Below, piece after piece: positions 26,010 through 35,700 of a stretch of 64,000 nucleotides of DNA. Source of the DNA: Schaalia sp. ZJ405 (GTDB lineage Bacteria > Actinomycetota > Actinomycetes > Actinomycetales > Actinomycetaceae); contig NZ_CP064952.1 of the NCBI RefSeq assembly GCF_011038885.2, positions 1,550,001-1,614,000 on the forward strand, in the 5' to 3' direction. Both the position numbers and the translations under genes were made by a program. The stretch's first letter is position 1; each line of letters begins with the position of its first letter. The notes below the pieces were generated by a model. That model saw only the letters and a program-made list of their open reading frames with translations, had not been told where the DNA came from and did not search any database.

Positions 26010-26311
26010 GTCTTTCTTCCTTCAGTTGCGGCATGATGAACGCCTCTTAGTATCGCACCTGCTGTGAGGATTCCTCACACACGTCGGTGATTCCAGGTGC
26101 GTGCCTTACTCGGGGAAACGGGTATTTTGCTGCGCATCCGGCGTGTACATGACTTACGGCCCCCCTCGGAGTTCTCGGTCTGTGAGGCGTTGCCACTGTC
26201 CAGATGCGGATGAGGGTGCATCTTGGCAGATAAAATGCCTGAGTCTGGGCGCGACCCTCGTCGCATTCTTTGCACTGGTTTCGGTGACGCTGGTAAACTG
26301 GCGCGTCGTTG
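26010..26311. other. Intergenic region rpiB - tRNA-Arg
   Basis: 302 bases without a gene. It contains a small inverted repeat TGTGAGG-att-CCTCACA (26063-26079) upstream of rpiB and the tRNA promoter at 26270-26299. Nothing else stands out. Confidence 0.5.
26270..26299 (+). promoter_or_regulatory. Promoter of tRNA-Arg
   Basis: TTGCAC (26270-26275), 18-base spacer, TAAACT (26294-26299), about 12 bases before the tRNA: a good sigma-70-type pair at the right place. Confidence 0.6.
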
Positions 26312-26384
26312 GCCCCGATAGCTCAGTGGATAGAGCGTTCGCCTCCGGAGCGAAAGGTCGCAGGTTCGAATCCTGTTCGGGGCA
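26312..26384 (+). tRNA. tRNA-Arg (anticodon CCG)
   Basis: Folds by eye into a complete cloverleaf: acceptor GCCCCGA/TCGGGGC, D-stem GCTC/GAGC, anticodon stem TTCGC/GCGAA with loop CTCCGGA (anticodon CCG), T-stem GCAGG/CCTGT with loop TTCGAAT, discriminator A at 26384. CCA is not encoded. 73 bases. The conserved TTCGAAT and AGCTCAGTGGATAGAGC leave no doubt. Confidence 0.97.
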
Positions 26385-26585
26385 CCGATGGAAAATGGCG
26401 TAAGATCAACGAAAAGTTGGGGTACGTCGCCTGTCTGTGAGGACAGAGAGTGCACCAACACCACTGCAAGATCCTCTCTGCATACTCTCCGATTTCAGAG
26501 CTGTTTCACACGCGTGACAGTTACACACAAAGCGCACGAGAGTTATAAACTAACCGTGTCGATCAGCCACAGTTGGAGTGTTCTC

Positions 26586-27899
26586 ATGCGTCATCTGTCA
26601 ATGAAGGAAATTGCGCCCTCGGTATTCGATGCATTCAGCGCGACACACCCACTAGGAAATTTCCAGCAGACAACACGTATGGCAACAACCCGCATAGAGC
26701 GCGGTGACGAGGTCGAGTACCTCGGCGTTTTTTCGGAAGACACCCTGGTTGGGGCAACGCTGCTGGAGATCCATCCAAGCAGGTTCGCACCTACCGCTGA
26801 GATCCACGACGGCCCCCTCATCGACTTCGGTGACGACGAACTCGTCTCCTTTTTCTTCACCACTCTGCGTGAACGCCTCCGCTCTCGACGCGTCGACAGA
26901 CTTGTCATGACGCCAGAGCTCCCCTACCGGCTGCTCGACGAAAACGGGACCCCCCCCCCCATTAACCCACACGATTCCTCTCAGTGGCCACGCTTTCTGC
27001 CGCGTCACGCAGCTGTCGGCCCCTTGGACCACGAGTTCAATCTGCTCCTCAAACAAGGCTTCACACATCGGGGCTTCGACACCGGTTTAGAGCTGATGGC
27101 CCGTTGGCGCTTCCTCAAGGACCTTTCGGACATTCACACCGAGGCCGACCTGCTGGCCACATATTCACGATTCACGAAACGCAAGGTCCGCATCGCCGCA
27201 TCAAGCGGTCTGGTGATTGAGCGCGTCGGATCCGACAAACTCCCCGTGTTCCATGAGCTCTGTGAGCTCTCCGCTGAAAAACAGGGGTTCAAGAACCGCG
27301 AACTTCACCTGTATGAACTCCTCAGCGATGCTTTCGATGACCAGATCGACGTGGTGATCGCCTACGTCGATACGGCAGCATTGCTGGATTCATGGACCTC
27401 CAAACGCGAGGAATTCATTCGCACAATCAGCCGCAAGGAACGCAGAGCGTCCACTGCTCAAAACCCCGAGAAGGCGATTCGAGAACTTGACGACCTCCGC
27501 CGAAAGCTCTCGTCAGCGCAAAAGCACCTTGACGACACTCGACGCGCGATCGAGAAAGACGGAACCTACATTCCGGTTGCGTGTGGGCTTTTCATCTGGC
27601 ACGAACGCGAATGCGCCTACCTCTATTCGGGAAGCAACCGCGCCTACGCCAGCCTCTGTGCCCCCACTCTCATCCAACATCACATGATGTTGGAGTGCAT
27701 CAAACGCGGGATCACCCGTTACAACTTCTACGGCATCCACGGGGTCTTTGACGATCCACACCATCCTGGCCGTGGGCTCCTCGAATTCAAGCAAGGGTTC
27801 GGCGGATACGTGGAGGAACTCATGGGGATCTTCACCTTACCGCTCCGACCGGGCATGCTCGCATTCAAGAAGGCGCTGCGAACTCTCCTGCGTCGCTAG
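26586..27899 (+). CDS. FemABX-family peptidoglycan interpeptide-bridge aminoacyltransferase
   Basis: 437 residues from ATG 26586 (GGAG about 9 bases upstream). FemABX enzymes add amino acids from aminoacyl-tRNA to the stem-peptide lysine of lipid II. LGNFQQTTRMA near the start, TYSRFTKRKVRIAASSGL, an antiparallel helical arm (ISRKERRASTAQNPEKAIR to about DDTRRAIEKDG), and AYLYSGSNRAYASLCAPTLIQHHMM with RYNFYGIHG and GLLEFKQGFGGYVEELMG are family landmarks for the two GNAT-like domains. An 11-C run at 26950-26960 encodes Thr-Pro-Pro-Pro near residue 122; one extra C would bring an immediate TAA. Which amino acid is added is not readable. Confidence 0.9.
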   Translation: MRHLSMKEIAPSVFDAFSATHPLGNFQQTTRMATTRIERGDEVEYLGVFSEDTLVGATLLEIHPSRFAPTAEIHDGPLIDFGDDELVSFFFTTLRERLRSRRVDRLVMTPELPYRLLDENGTPPPINPHDSSQWPRFLPRHAAVGPLDHEFNLLLKQGFTHRGFDTGLELMARWRFLKDLSDIHTEADLLATYSRFTKRKVRIAASSGLVIERVGSDKLPVFHELCELSAEKQGFKNRELHLYELLSDAFDDQIDVVIAYVDTAALLDSWTSKREEFIRTISRKERRASTAQNPEKAIRELDDLRRKLSSAQKHLDDTRRAIEKDGTYIPVACGLFIWHERECAYLYSGSNRAYASLCAPTLIQHHMMLECIKRGITRYNFYGIHGVFDDPHHPGRGLLEFKQGFGGYVEELMGIFTLPLRPGMLAFKKALRTLLRR

Positions 27900-27997
27900 A
27901 GGAACTGCGCTCGCACCACGAGCACACATGTTCGTGCAGAAACAGAAAGCACTTTCCGATGGTCAACTTCCGAGGGGGCGCGGCCCCACCCGGCACG

Positions 27998-28810
27998 CTA
28001 GTCGCGCGGGTGTCGTGACGAGGACGGAGCCGGAGGCTCGAACCAGAGGCCTCGTTCGACAAGAAGATCACGCACCGCCCTCGGACGGTTCGTGATGATC
28101 CCGTCAACACCCAGCTCCATCAGGTCAACGACTTCATCGAGATCGTCGATTGTCCACACGTGAACGGCTAGGCCTGCTGTGTGAGCGGCCGCAACGAAAC
28201 GTCGATCAACAACGCGGACGCAACTCGACGTTGTGGGCACCTGAACAGCAGCGACGCCGTGACGCAGTCCCGGGACTCCCCAGGACGAGGGCGACGTTCC
28301 AGTCTGAGCTGCCGCAACCAAACGGACAACACCCTGGGTCCCCAGAGAAGTCGCAATCCCCATCCGGGTTCGTTCACGAACCCGGCGCAATCGCCGCTCA
28401 GAAAAAGACGCAACGAGGACGCGGCCCGTAGCCCCGTGCTCTTCGATAACGTCAACCATTGGGCCTTCAACACCGGAAACCTTCGCGTCGATGTTGAAGT
28501 ACATATCCGGGAATGCCTCTAAAGTCTCCCCGAGCAACGGCATCTGCTCCCCAGCCTCGTTCCGCAGTTGAGAAAGCTCATGCCACGTCATCTGCGAGAT
28601 GAGACCGGAACCGTCATAGCAGCGATCCACTGTCGGATCATGGTTGAGAACGACAACGCCATCGGCGGTGAGATGCGCATCCGTTTCAATGTGACGCAAC
28701 CCCAGGGAACGCGTATGACGAAAAGCGGTGATCGTGTTCTCAGGGGCTTCATCCCCTCCTCCACGATGCGCCAAAATGATGATGCTTCGCGGAGCGGTCA
28801 CAGGGATCAT
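27998..28810 (-). CDS. Glycerophosphodiester phosphodiesterase
   Basis: 270 residues from ATG 28810, which overlaps the stop of the upstream M23 gene (ATGA); the frame extends to 28858 without reason to use it. AHRGGGDEAPENT (near 14-26) with ETDAHLTADGVVVLNHD gives the catalytic His, Glu and Asp set of GDPD enzymes, and FNIDAK and HVWTIDD follow the barrel. It hydrolyses glycerophosphodiesters to glycerol 3-phosphate and an alcohol. No signal peptide, so cytoplasmic. Confidence 0.9.
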   Translation of the reverse strand: MIPVTAPRSIIILAHRGGGDEAPENTITAFRHTRSLGLRHIETDAHLTADGVVVLNHDPTVDRCYDGSGLISQMTWHELSQLRNEAGEQMPLLGETLEAFPDMYFNIDAKVSGVEGPMVDVIEEHGATGRVLVASFSERRLRRVRERTRMGIATSLGTQGVVRLVAAAQTGTSPSSWGVPGLRHGVAAVQVPTTSSCVRVVDRRFVAAAHTAGLAVHVWTIDDLDEVVDLMELGVDGIITNRPRAVRDLLVERGLWFEPPAPSSSRHPRD

Positions 28811-29763
28811 TGGCACGCGTCCTCGCCAAGATGAATGGCACCCGCCTGCTTCATCCACGCCATCGGATCAGTGACCTTGTCGGCGGCATCATGGATCTCA
28901 AAATGCAAGTGTGGTCCCGTGGACCATCCGCTTGTTCCCACAGCACCGATAGGCTGTCCGGCTTTGACCGCGTCGCCCTCGTGAACGAGGATTTTCTCGG
29001 TGTACTGGTGAAGGTAGACGGAGTAGAAAACCGTGCCATCAGCCCGCTCGTGCTTGATCTTGACGAACGCGCCCGCAAAGTAGTTCTCTGCCACTTCGAC
29101 GACCTTGCCATCTGCAACGGAATACAGCGGCGTATCCATTGGCGCGGCCAGGTCAACACCCTCGTGCATGTGGAGAGTGCCTGTGATCGGTGAGATCCTC
29201 ATCCCAAAGGGTGAAGTCTCAACATACGTTCCTTTTTCCAAGGGCCAGTAAATCGTGTCGGAAACAACGTCGATCTGTCGGCTACCGTCTGCCACAGAGG
29301 ACGTGCCCAGGCACGGTGTCACCGTGATGGGTGCGCGCACGCGAGCACGCGAAGCCGCCGTGATCGAACCAGAAAGTTCCTGTCCTACTTCGGAGTTTTC
29401 CACGTGGGGCCTCGTCCATGAGGACATCCCGGTGACCGTACCCAACGCGCGGCTCGGAAGAGTCACCGAGGAACCGGCGGTGACGAAACCCGACACGGGC
29501 ACAATCACTGTCATCGCTGCGAGTGAGAGAAGAAGCCCCACGCGACCGAAGCGGGAGGAGAAGCTCGCTGCGCGGCTGTGCGTTGAGGACTGCGAAGACT
29601 GATCCTGCAAGGAGGCCGGTGAAGCCGCGGAATGAGACGTTGATTCCCCGGCGACGTCGGGAAAAACAGGTGTTGATTCACCCGCAGGCGCTGAATGATG
29701 CAGCTGCCGGCGTTTCGGCAGTGGACAGGTGAATTCCGCTTCAGCCAATCCGAAAACCCCCAC
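28807..29763 (-). CDS. Membrane-anchored M23 (LytM-type) peptidase
   Basis: 318 residues from a GTG at 29763. A Ser-rich cytoplasmic part (1-70), one membrane segment (about 75-97), then a linker and a LytM/M23 domain. Zinc and catalytic motifs: H200-E-G-V-D204 (HMHEGVD) and H285-L-H287 (GPHLHFE). It should cut peptidoglycan cross-links or stem peptides outside the membrane. It is translationally coupled to the GDPD gene downstream. Confidence 0.88.
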   Translation of the reverse strand: MGVFGLAEAEFTCPLPKRRQLHHSAPAGESTPVFPDVAGESTSHSAASPASLQDQSSQSSTHSRAASFSSRFGRVGLLLSLAAMTVIVPVSGFVTAGSSVTLPSRALGTVTGMSSWTRPHVENSEVGQELSGSITAASRARVRAPITVTPCLGTSSVADGSRQIDVVSDTIYWPLEKGTYVETSPFGMRISPITGTLHMHEGVDLAAPMDTPLYSVADGKVVEVAENYFAGAFVKIKHERADGTVFYSVYLHQYTEKILVHEGDAVKAGQPIGAVGTSGWSTGPHLHFEIHDAADKVTDPMAWMKQAGAIHLGEDACQ

Positions 29764-29856
29764 ACAATTCCGGTCCCCTGACCTTCAAGGCGACGCCTCT
29801 CAATCTACAACGGTTTGATAACGAATGGGATACTTTTGCACCGAATACGTTCCCCG

Positions 29857-30900
29857 TCACACTTCACGGACCCGCTGCAGTGAATCGCGAACCTCACCGA
29901 CGAGTTCCTCAAGGATGTCTTCGAGGAACACAACCCCCAATACCTTCCCCGCGTCAACAACGAGGGCGCAATGCGTTCCGGTTCGCTGCATGTGTCTCAG
30001 AACGTCCTCGACCTCGTCCCCGGGGTTGACCGATTCCATGCGACGGATCCTCCACGAGGTCACCGGACGCATCCGGGATTCCTCGTCGGCATAGAGAACA
30101 TCCTTAAGGTGAAGGTACCCGGTGATATTTCCGTCCTCGTCAATCAGCGGGAAACGGGAGTAGCCGGTCCGGGCGACTTCGTGCTCAAACTCATCGGGGG
30201 TCACGGATTCAGGTAGGACAATCAGGTCGTCACGCGACACCATCGCCGACTGAGCCGTCTCAGAGGAGAACTCCAGCGTGCCCGAAAGCAAGCCGAGGTC
30301 GTCTTTGATCATGCCTTCCGCCTGAGAAAGTTCAACAATTGAGGCAACCTCTTCAACGGTGAAGGTCGCGGAAATCTCTCCCTGCGGCTCAAACCCCGCC
30401 TGACGCACAAACCAGTTGGCAGCGCGATCCATTGCCTCGATGATCGGGCGAATGAAATGTCCGATCGACACGAGGATCGGTGCAAGAAAGAGGAGCATCC
30501 TCGTGGGTGAGGCAATCGATACGTTCTTAGGCACCATCTCACCAAAGACCACGTGGAGGAATAGGACGATGACCAACGCGCCAACGAAACCGACGACGTG
30601 AGAACTGGCCGGGGAAAGTCCCGCAGCCACGAGCGGACCCTCAACAAGATGGGCAATTGACGGCTCAGCCACAACACCCAGCGTTGTTGACGCAATCGTC
30701 ACTCCCAGCTGACAAATTGCCAGCATCAAAGACACGTGTTCGAGGGCGTACATTGCTTGTTTCGCGCCGCGTTTGCCCTCCGCCGCCAGCGGTTCAACCT
30801 GGGAACGACGGGTCGAGGTTGTGGCGAATTCTCCGGCAACAAAGAACGCGTTAATGAACAGGAGAACAAGGGTAATAGTCAGGCCCCATGCGGTGGTCAT
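29857..30900 (-). CDS. CNNM/DUF21-CBS membrane protein (second of pair)
   Basis: 347 residues. DUF21 membrane domain with four segments (1-150) including STTRRSQVEPLAAEGKRGAK and GEMVPKN, then two CBS domains (AMVSRDDLIVLPESVTPDEF; ALVVDAGKVLGVVFLEDILEELVGEV). It lacks the C-terminal CorC/HlyC transport-associated domain that its neighbour has. It overlaps the neighbour's stop by 4 bases. An exact dispersed-motif core (30132-30143) is read as Ile-Asp-Glu-Asp. Confidence 0.87.
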   Translation of the reverse strand: MTTAWGLTITLVLLFINAFFVAGEFATTSTRRSQVEPLAAEGKRGAKQAMYALEHVSLMLAICQLGVTIASTTLGVVAEPSIAHLVEGPLVAAGLSPASSHVVGFVGALVIVLFLHVVFGEMVPKNVSIASPTRMLLFLAPILVSIGHFIRPIIEAMDRAANWFVRQAGFEPQGEISATFTVEEVASIVELSQAEGMIKDDLGLLSGTLEFSSETAQSAMVSRDDLIVLPESVTPDEFEHEVARTGYSRFPLIDEDGNITGYLHLKDVLYADEESRMRPVTSWRIRRMESVNPGDEVEDVLRHMQRTGTHCALVVDAGKVLGVVFLEDILEELVGEVRDSLQRVREV

Positions 30901-32231
30901 ATGAGCTCCTCATTCTCAAGAGCCTCAGCAGCATCAACGGTGACACCCAGCTGCATGACGCGGCGCCCCTGCGTCTGCGTGACCTCCAGACGCACTCTGC
31001 CCGAGGCGACGACGTCTCCGACCTGAGGCACCCGCCCAAGCTCCGTCATGACAAGGCCAGCGAGAGTGTCATAGGGGCCGTCATCGGGAACAACGATTCC
31101 GGTGCGCTGGTACAGCTCGTCGGGGCGTAGTCGTCCCGGGACCAGCAGCGATCCATCGGGACGAGGACGAATCCCCAAACGCCGCTGATCATGTTCGTCG
31201 GATACTTCACCCACGATCTCTTCAATGACGTCTTCGAGGGTAACGATTCCCGAGACCCCGCCGTATTCGTCCACGACAACCGCCATTTGCAGACCCTGGT
31301 CACGCAGCTTGACCATCAGCGGACCGATCGGTGCCGTTTCGGGAACCGACGGGGCGGGGGCAAGCAACGAGGACGAGACAACAGGAACTTCGCCGCGACG
31401 GTCGAAGGGGACCGCCACAGCACGGCGCAAGGAGACAAAACCGATGATGTCATCGAGGTCTTCACCCACGACTGGGAAACGCGAATGTCCGGTTTCGCGG
31501 GCGAGGGCAACAACATCCGCCGCCGTTTGATCCATGTCGAGAATGTGGAGTAGACCGCGGTCGGTCATGACATCGCCTGCGGAGAGTTCAGAGATGCGGA
31601 TCGAGTTGGTCAGCAACGATGCCGTTGACGTGTCCAGCGTTCCTTCGTCTGCGCTGTGACGCACCAGAGCAGCTAATTCGGAGGCTGAGCGGGCGGATGA
31701 GATTTCCTCCTGCGGTTCGATTCCAAAGCGGGCGAGGACCCAGTTTGCGGAGCCGTTGAGAACGAGGATCACCGGCTTGAATAGGGCTGTGAAAATCATT
31801 TGGAACGGAACCACGAGGCGAGCCGTCCGAAGGGGATGAGCCAGTGCAAGGTTCTTGGGAACAAGTTCGCCGAAGAGCATCGAGAAGACGTTGATGGCGA
31901 TTGCCGCAACAACTGCGGCGATTCCTGCGGCAACAACCTGGGCGAGACCTGCCCAGTCAAGAAGATCTGTCAGGAGCGCGGCGATGGTTGTCTGCGTTGT
32001 ATATCCCAGGAGAATTGTTGTCAGGGTGATGCCCACCTGGGCGCCGGAAAGCTGGGTAGAGAGGGTCTTTGTTGCTTTGAGAACCTGCGCGGCGGATTTG
32101 TCGCCGGTTTCGGCGCGTTTTTCAACGACCGCCTGGTCGAGGGCAACGAGGGAGAATTCGGCGGACACGAAAATGAAGGTTCCCGCTGTGAGGACCACGC
32201 CGAGGAGCAGCATGAGGATGTCCACGATCAT
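30897..32231 (-). CDS. CNNM/CorC-type membrane protein with CBS pair and C-terminal domain
   Basis: 444 residues. DUF21 membrane domain (segments in 1-140, GELVPKNLALAHPLRTA), two CBS domains (DVMTDRGLLHILDMDQTAAD; MAVVVDEYGGVSGIVTLEDVIEE) and a CorC/HlyC domain (LVPGRLRPDELYQRTGIVV...DTLAGLVMTELGRVP). Paired CNNM-like genes of this kind are common in actinobacteria and are linked to magnesium export or membrane integrity. First gene of a two-gene operon. Confidence 0.88.
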   Translation of the reverse strand: MIVDILMLLLGVVLTAGTFIFVSAEFSLVALDQAVVEKRAETGDKSAAQVLKATKTLSTQLSGAQVGITLTTILLGYTTQTTIAALLTDLLDWAGLAQVVAAGIAAVVAAIAINVFSMLFGELVPKNLALAHPLRTARLVVPFQMIFTALFKPVILVLNGSANWVLARFGIEPQEEISSARSASELAALVRHSADEGTLDTSTASLLTNSIRISELSAGDVMTDRGLLHILDMDQTAADVVALARETGHSRFPVVGEDLDDIIGFVSLRRAVAVPFDRRGEVPVVSSSLLAPAPSVPETAPIGPLMVKLRDQGLQMAVVVDEYGGVSGIVTLEDVIEEIVGEVSDEHDQRRLGIRPRPDGSLLVPGRLRPDELYQRTGIVVPDDGPYDTLAGLVMTELGRVPQVGDVVASGRVRLEVTQTQGRRVMQLGVTVDAAEALENEELI

Positions 32232-32771
32232 CGCGTCGAAAACACCCCGCTCGGGGTTCGCATTGCGGGGATGAAGGTGACGAGCGCAGCCGAAGAACGG
32301 CGCGCACAGTCGACACTTTCACGGGCTAAATACGCGGTGAGAATTGGCGTATGCCAACAACTGTCATCGTCCATTGTGCACATAGTCTATCGACGCTTAC
32401 CCGCCGTCGCCCAGAGAAATTCACATGACCTCCCCCACCCTCGGTCTCGTGACACGATGGGACGCTCACTTCCGTGATTCGACGGCTACGCCACCCCTCA
32501 GCCTCGTCCCCTGCGTGCGGGCCCACGGAACCCACACTCCGGTGGTGCTATCACCGAACATCACTCGCCAATTTCTGCGTTCCTGGGTCGTCATTGCACA
32601 CTATTGTGCGCAGAATTCTCCATATTGATCCAAGCAGGTCTACAAGGCGTGTCAATGGATATAAAAATCCTGAAAAATTCTTCGGAATTTTGGCGATCTT
32701 GGCAACTGAGATAGGACTTTCTGCCTAAACTCTGATCGATGATGTCCTTCCAGTCGAACGGAGAAACAGGG
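32232..32771. other. 540-base intergenic region upstream of kgd
   Basis: No convincing gene; a 67-codon frame from 32425 has no family features. A TAAACT at 32726-32731 could be a -10 for kgd but the nearest -35-like TTGGCA (32699-32704) is 21 bases away. The last 150 bases are clearly AT-richer than the surroundings, as expected for a promoter zone. Confidence 0.45.
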
Positions 32772-35700
32772 ATGTCCGAGGCGAACAGCCCGAAACCCGG
32801 CAACCAGTGGTACGTCGAGCAGATGCGTCAGCAGTTCCTCACTGCCCCAGAAACGCTTGACGACTCATGGAGAAATTACTTTTTAAGCGAGGCGGCGCCC
32901 CCGCAGTTGCGCGCCCCTCAGCCCCCGATTCCGTCCTCGTCCCCAGGGGCGGCGACAGGTCACGGAAACGACGCACCCCCAGCGATGTCGCAGGCCGACG
33001 AAGCCCTCGCAGCGCTGGAGTCCACCGATGACGAACCATCCTCTCCCACGGCAGAGGAAAACGTCGAATCTGTGACGCGATCAGACCTTCCACCCGCGCC
33101 CCCGACGCGAATTGCCGAGGCCACGTCCCCGTATGCCAGGCAGCAGGGAGCAGCGCATACATCACCCGTGAATGGATCTGGCGAATCCTTAGACGAAGAC
33201 CGCGTGAGCGCACTGAAGGGCGTTGCCCGCGCGACGGCGAAAAACATGGATGCATCGCTGACGATTCCTACGGCAACGACGCAGAGGAATATCCCCGCGA
33301 AGCTCCTCATCGAAAACCGCGTGCTCATCAATTCTCACCTGGCTCGCACGGTCGGCGGAAAAATCTCCTTTACTCACCTCATCGGGTACGCACTCGTCGA
33401 AGCCCTGGCAGAGATTCCTTCCCTCAACGTCCGCTACACGCTCGACGGAACGAAGCCCTCGATTGAACAGTTCGCGCACGTTGGACTTGGCATCGCAATC
33501 GATGTCAAGGGCAGTAATGGGGAGCGCTCGCTCATGGTCCCCGTGATTGCGCGAGCCGACACCCTGACCTTCATGGAGTTCGTTGATGCCTACCAGGACA
33601 TCGTGACTCGTGCGCGAGATGGGAAACTCACGGCCGATGACTTCCGGGGGGCAACCGTCACTTTGACGAACCCGGGAACTCTGGGGACAACGACATCAGT
33701 TCCACGCCTGATGAACGGCCAGGGCTTGATCGTTGGCGTTGGAGCTACCGACTACCCGGCGGAATTCCGCGGAGTTTCCCCCTCACGATTGGCGCAGCTG
33801 GGAATCGGGAAGACGATGTTCATGTCGTCCACCTACGATCACCGAGTCATTCAGGGTGCCGCCTCAGGACAGTTCCTCGGGCTCATCGATGCGAAACTCT
33901 CCGGACGCGACGGCTTCTACGAACGCGTGTTCAGCTCACTGCGCGTCCCCCTTCATCCCTATGCGTGGGAGCCCGACCACGAATACGACCCGGCCCGTGA
34001 AAAGGGGAAGCCCGCACGCATCGGCGAAATCATTCATGCCTTCCGTTCCCGCGGACACCTGGCAGCTGATACCGACCCGCTGGCCTACCGCGTGCGGATG
34101 CATCCCGATCTTGATCTGGCAACCTACGGGTTGAGTGTGTGGGATCTCGATCGTCCTTTCCCCACCGGCGGCTTCGGTGGAACCAGCCAGATGGTGCTGC
34201 GTGACCTGCTGGCACGCCTGCGCGACACATACACGCGTTCCGTCGGAATTGAATACATGCATATTCAAGATCCCGAGCAACGCAAATGGGTTCAGCAGCA
34301 GATCGAGAAGCCCTACGAAGCTCCATCACCTGAGGAACAGCGTCGTATTCTTCACACCCTCATCAAAGCCGAAGCATTCGAGGAATTCCTTCAGACGAAG
34401 TACATGGGACAAAAGCGTTTCTCGCTTGAGGGCGGCGAATCACTGATCCCCCTGCTCGACGAAATCCTCAATGACTCAGCGCGCGCCGGCATTGTTGAAG
34501 TAGCAATCGGCATGGCTCACCGCGGACGACTCAATGTCCTGGCAAATATCGCCGGCAAGTCCTACGCTCAGATTTTTTCCGAATTCGAGGGCTACTTCGC
34601 TCCGGGCGCTCAGCAGGGTTCCGGCGACGTCAAATACCACCTGGGAACATGGGGTGTGTACTCCGCCGATGACGGCATGGCAACGAAAGTGTACATGGCC
34701 GCGAATCCCTCCCACCTCGAGGCCGCTGACGGCGTTCTCCAAGGCATCGTTCATGCCAAGCAGGAGGAACTGGGCGACCCCGATCTCCCCATCATTCCCG
34801 TGCTTATTCACGGCGATGCCGCGTTCATCGGTCAGGGAGTCGTTCAAGAAACGCTCAATATGAGCCAGCTCAACGGCTACAAGACCGGCGGAACCATCCA
34901 CATCATCGTCAATAACCAGATCGGATTCACCACCGGCCCCACATCGGGTCGTTCAACGCGTTACCCCACGGACCTGGCGAAGGGACTCCAGGTTCCCATC
35001 CTCCACGTCAATGCCGACGATCCCGAAGCCGTTGTCCGCATGGCTCACCTTGCCTGGGAATACCGCAACCGCTTCCACAAGGACGTCATCATCGACATGG
35101 TGTGCTACCGCCGACGCGGTCACAACGAGGGCGACGATCCGTCGATGACACAGCCGGTGATGTACGCGCTCATTGATTCCATTCCCTCAACGCGCGCCGT
35201 GTACATCCGCAACCTCGTTGGCCGTGGACAACTGACCGAAGAGGAAGCACAAGCGTCGATCAGCGCCTACGAGGCCGAGCTTGGTCGCATCCTCGACGAA
35301 ACCCGGGAAAAGGGTGAATGGAATCCTGGGAACCCCAGCGCCGACACCCCCCAATCCGCGGTGCCGACCACCCACCACCCACACGGAGCCTCCGGTCCTG
35401 AGGGTGGAACAGCTCAAGACATGGCTGAAGTCGGCACCGCCGGTGAAGCCCACGATGACCATGACTGGGTGATGCCCGAATCTCAGATGCCTGGGAAAGG
35501 CATGATGATCGGCTGGCAGTCATCAGTGACACCGCTGGAGCTTCATCGCATCGGTGACGCGCAGGTGACGTTCCCCGAAGGCTTCACTCCTCATCCGAAG
35601 ATGGCGCAGCTGTGTGAACGTCGCCGTGAAATGGCGTATGGACAGCGTCCCATTGACTGGGGATTCGGTGAGCTTCTCGCTTTCGGCACCCTGCTCATGG

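Noticed and set aside
26075..26464. Minus-strand open frame reading IRTCDLSLRRRTLYPLSY
   Set aside because: This is the well-known false protein from the antisense strand of tRNA-Arg (26312-26384).
32425..32628. 67-codon plus-strand open frame upstream of kgd
   Set aside because: No ribosome site, no family feature, and it lies in a control region.
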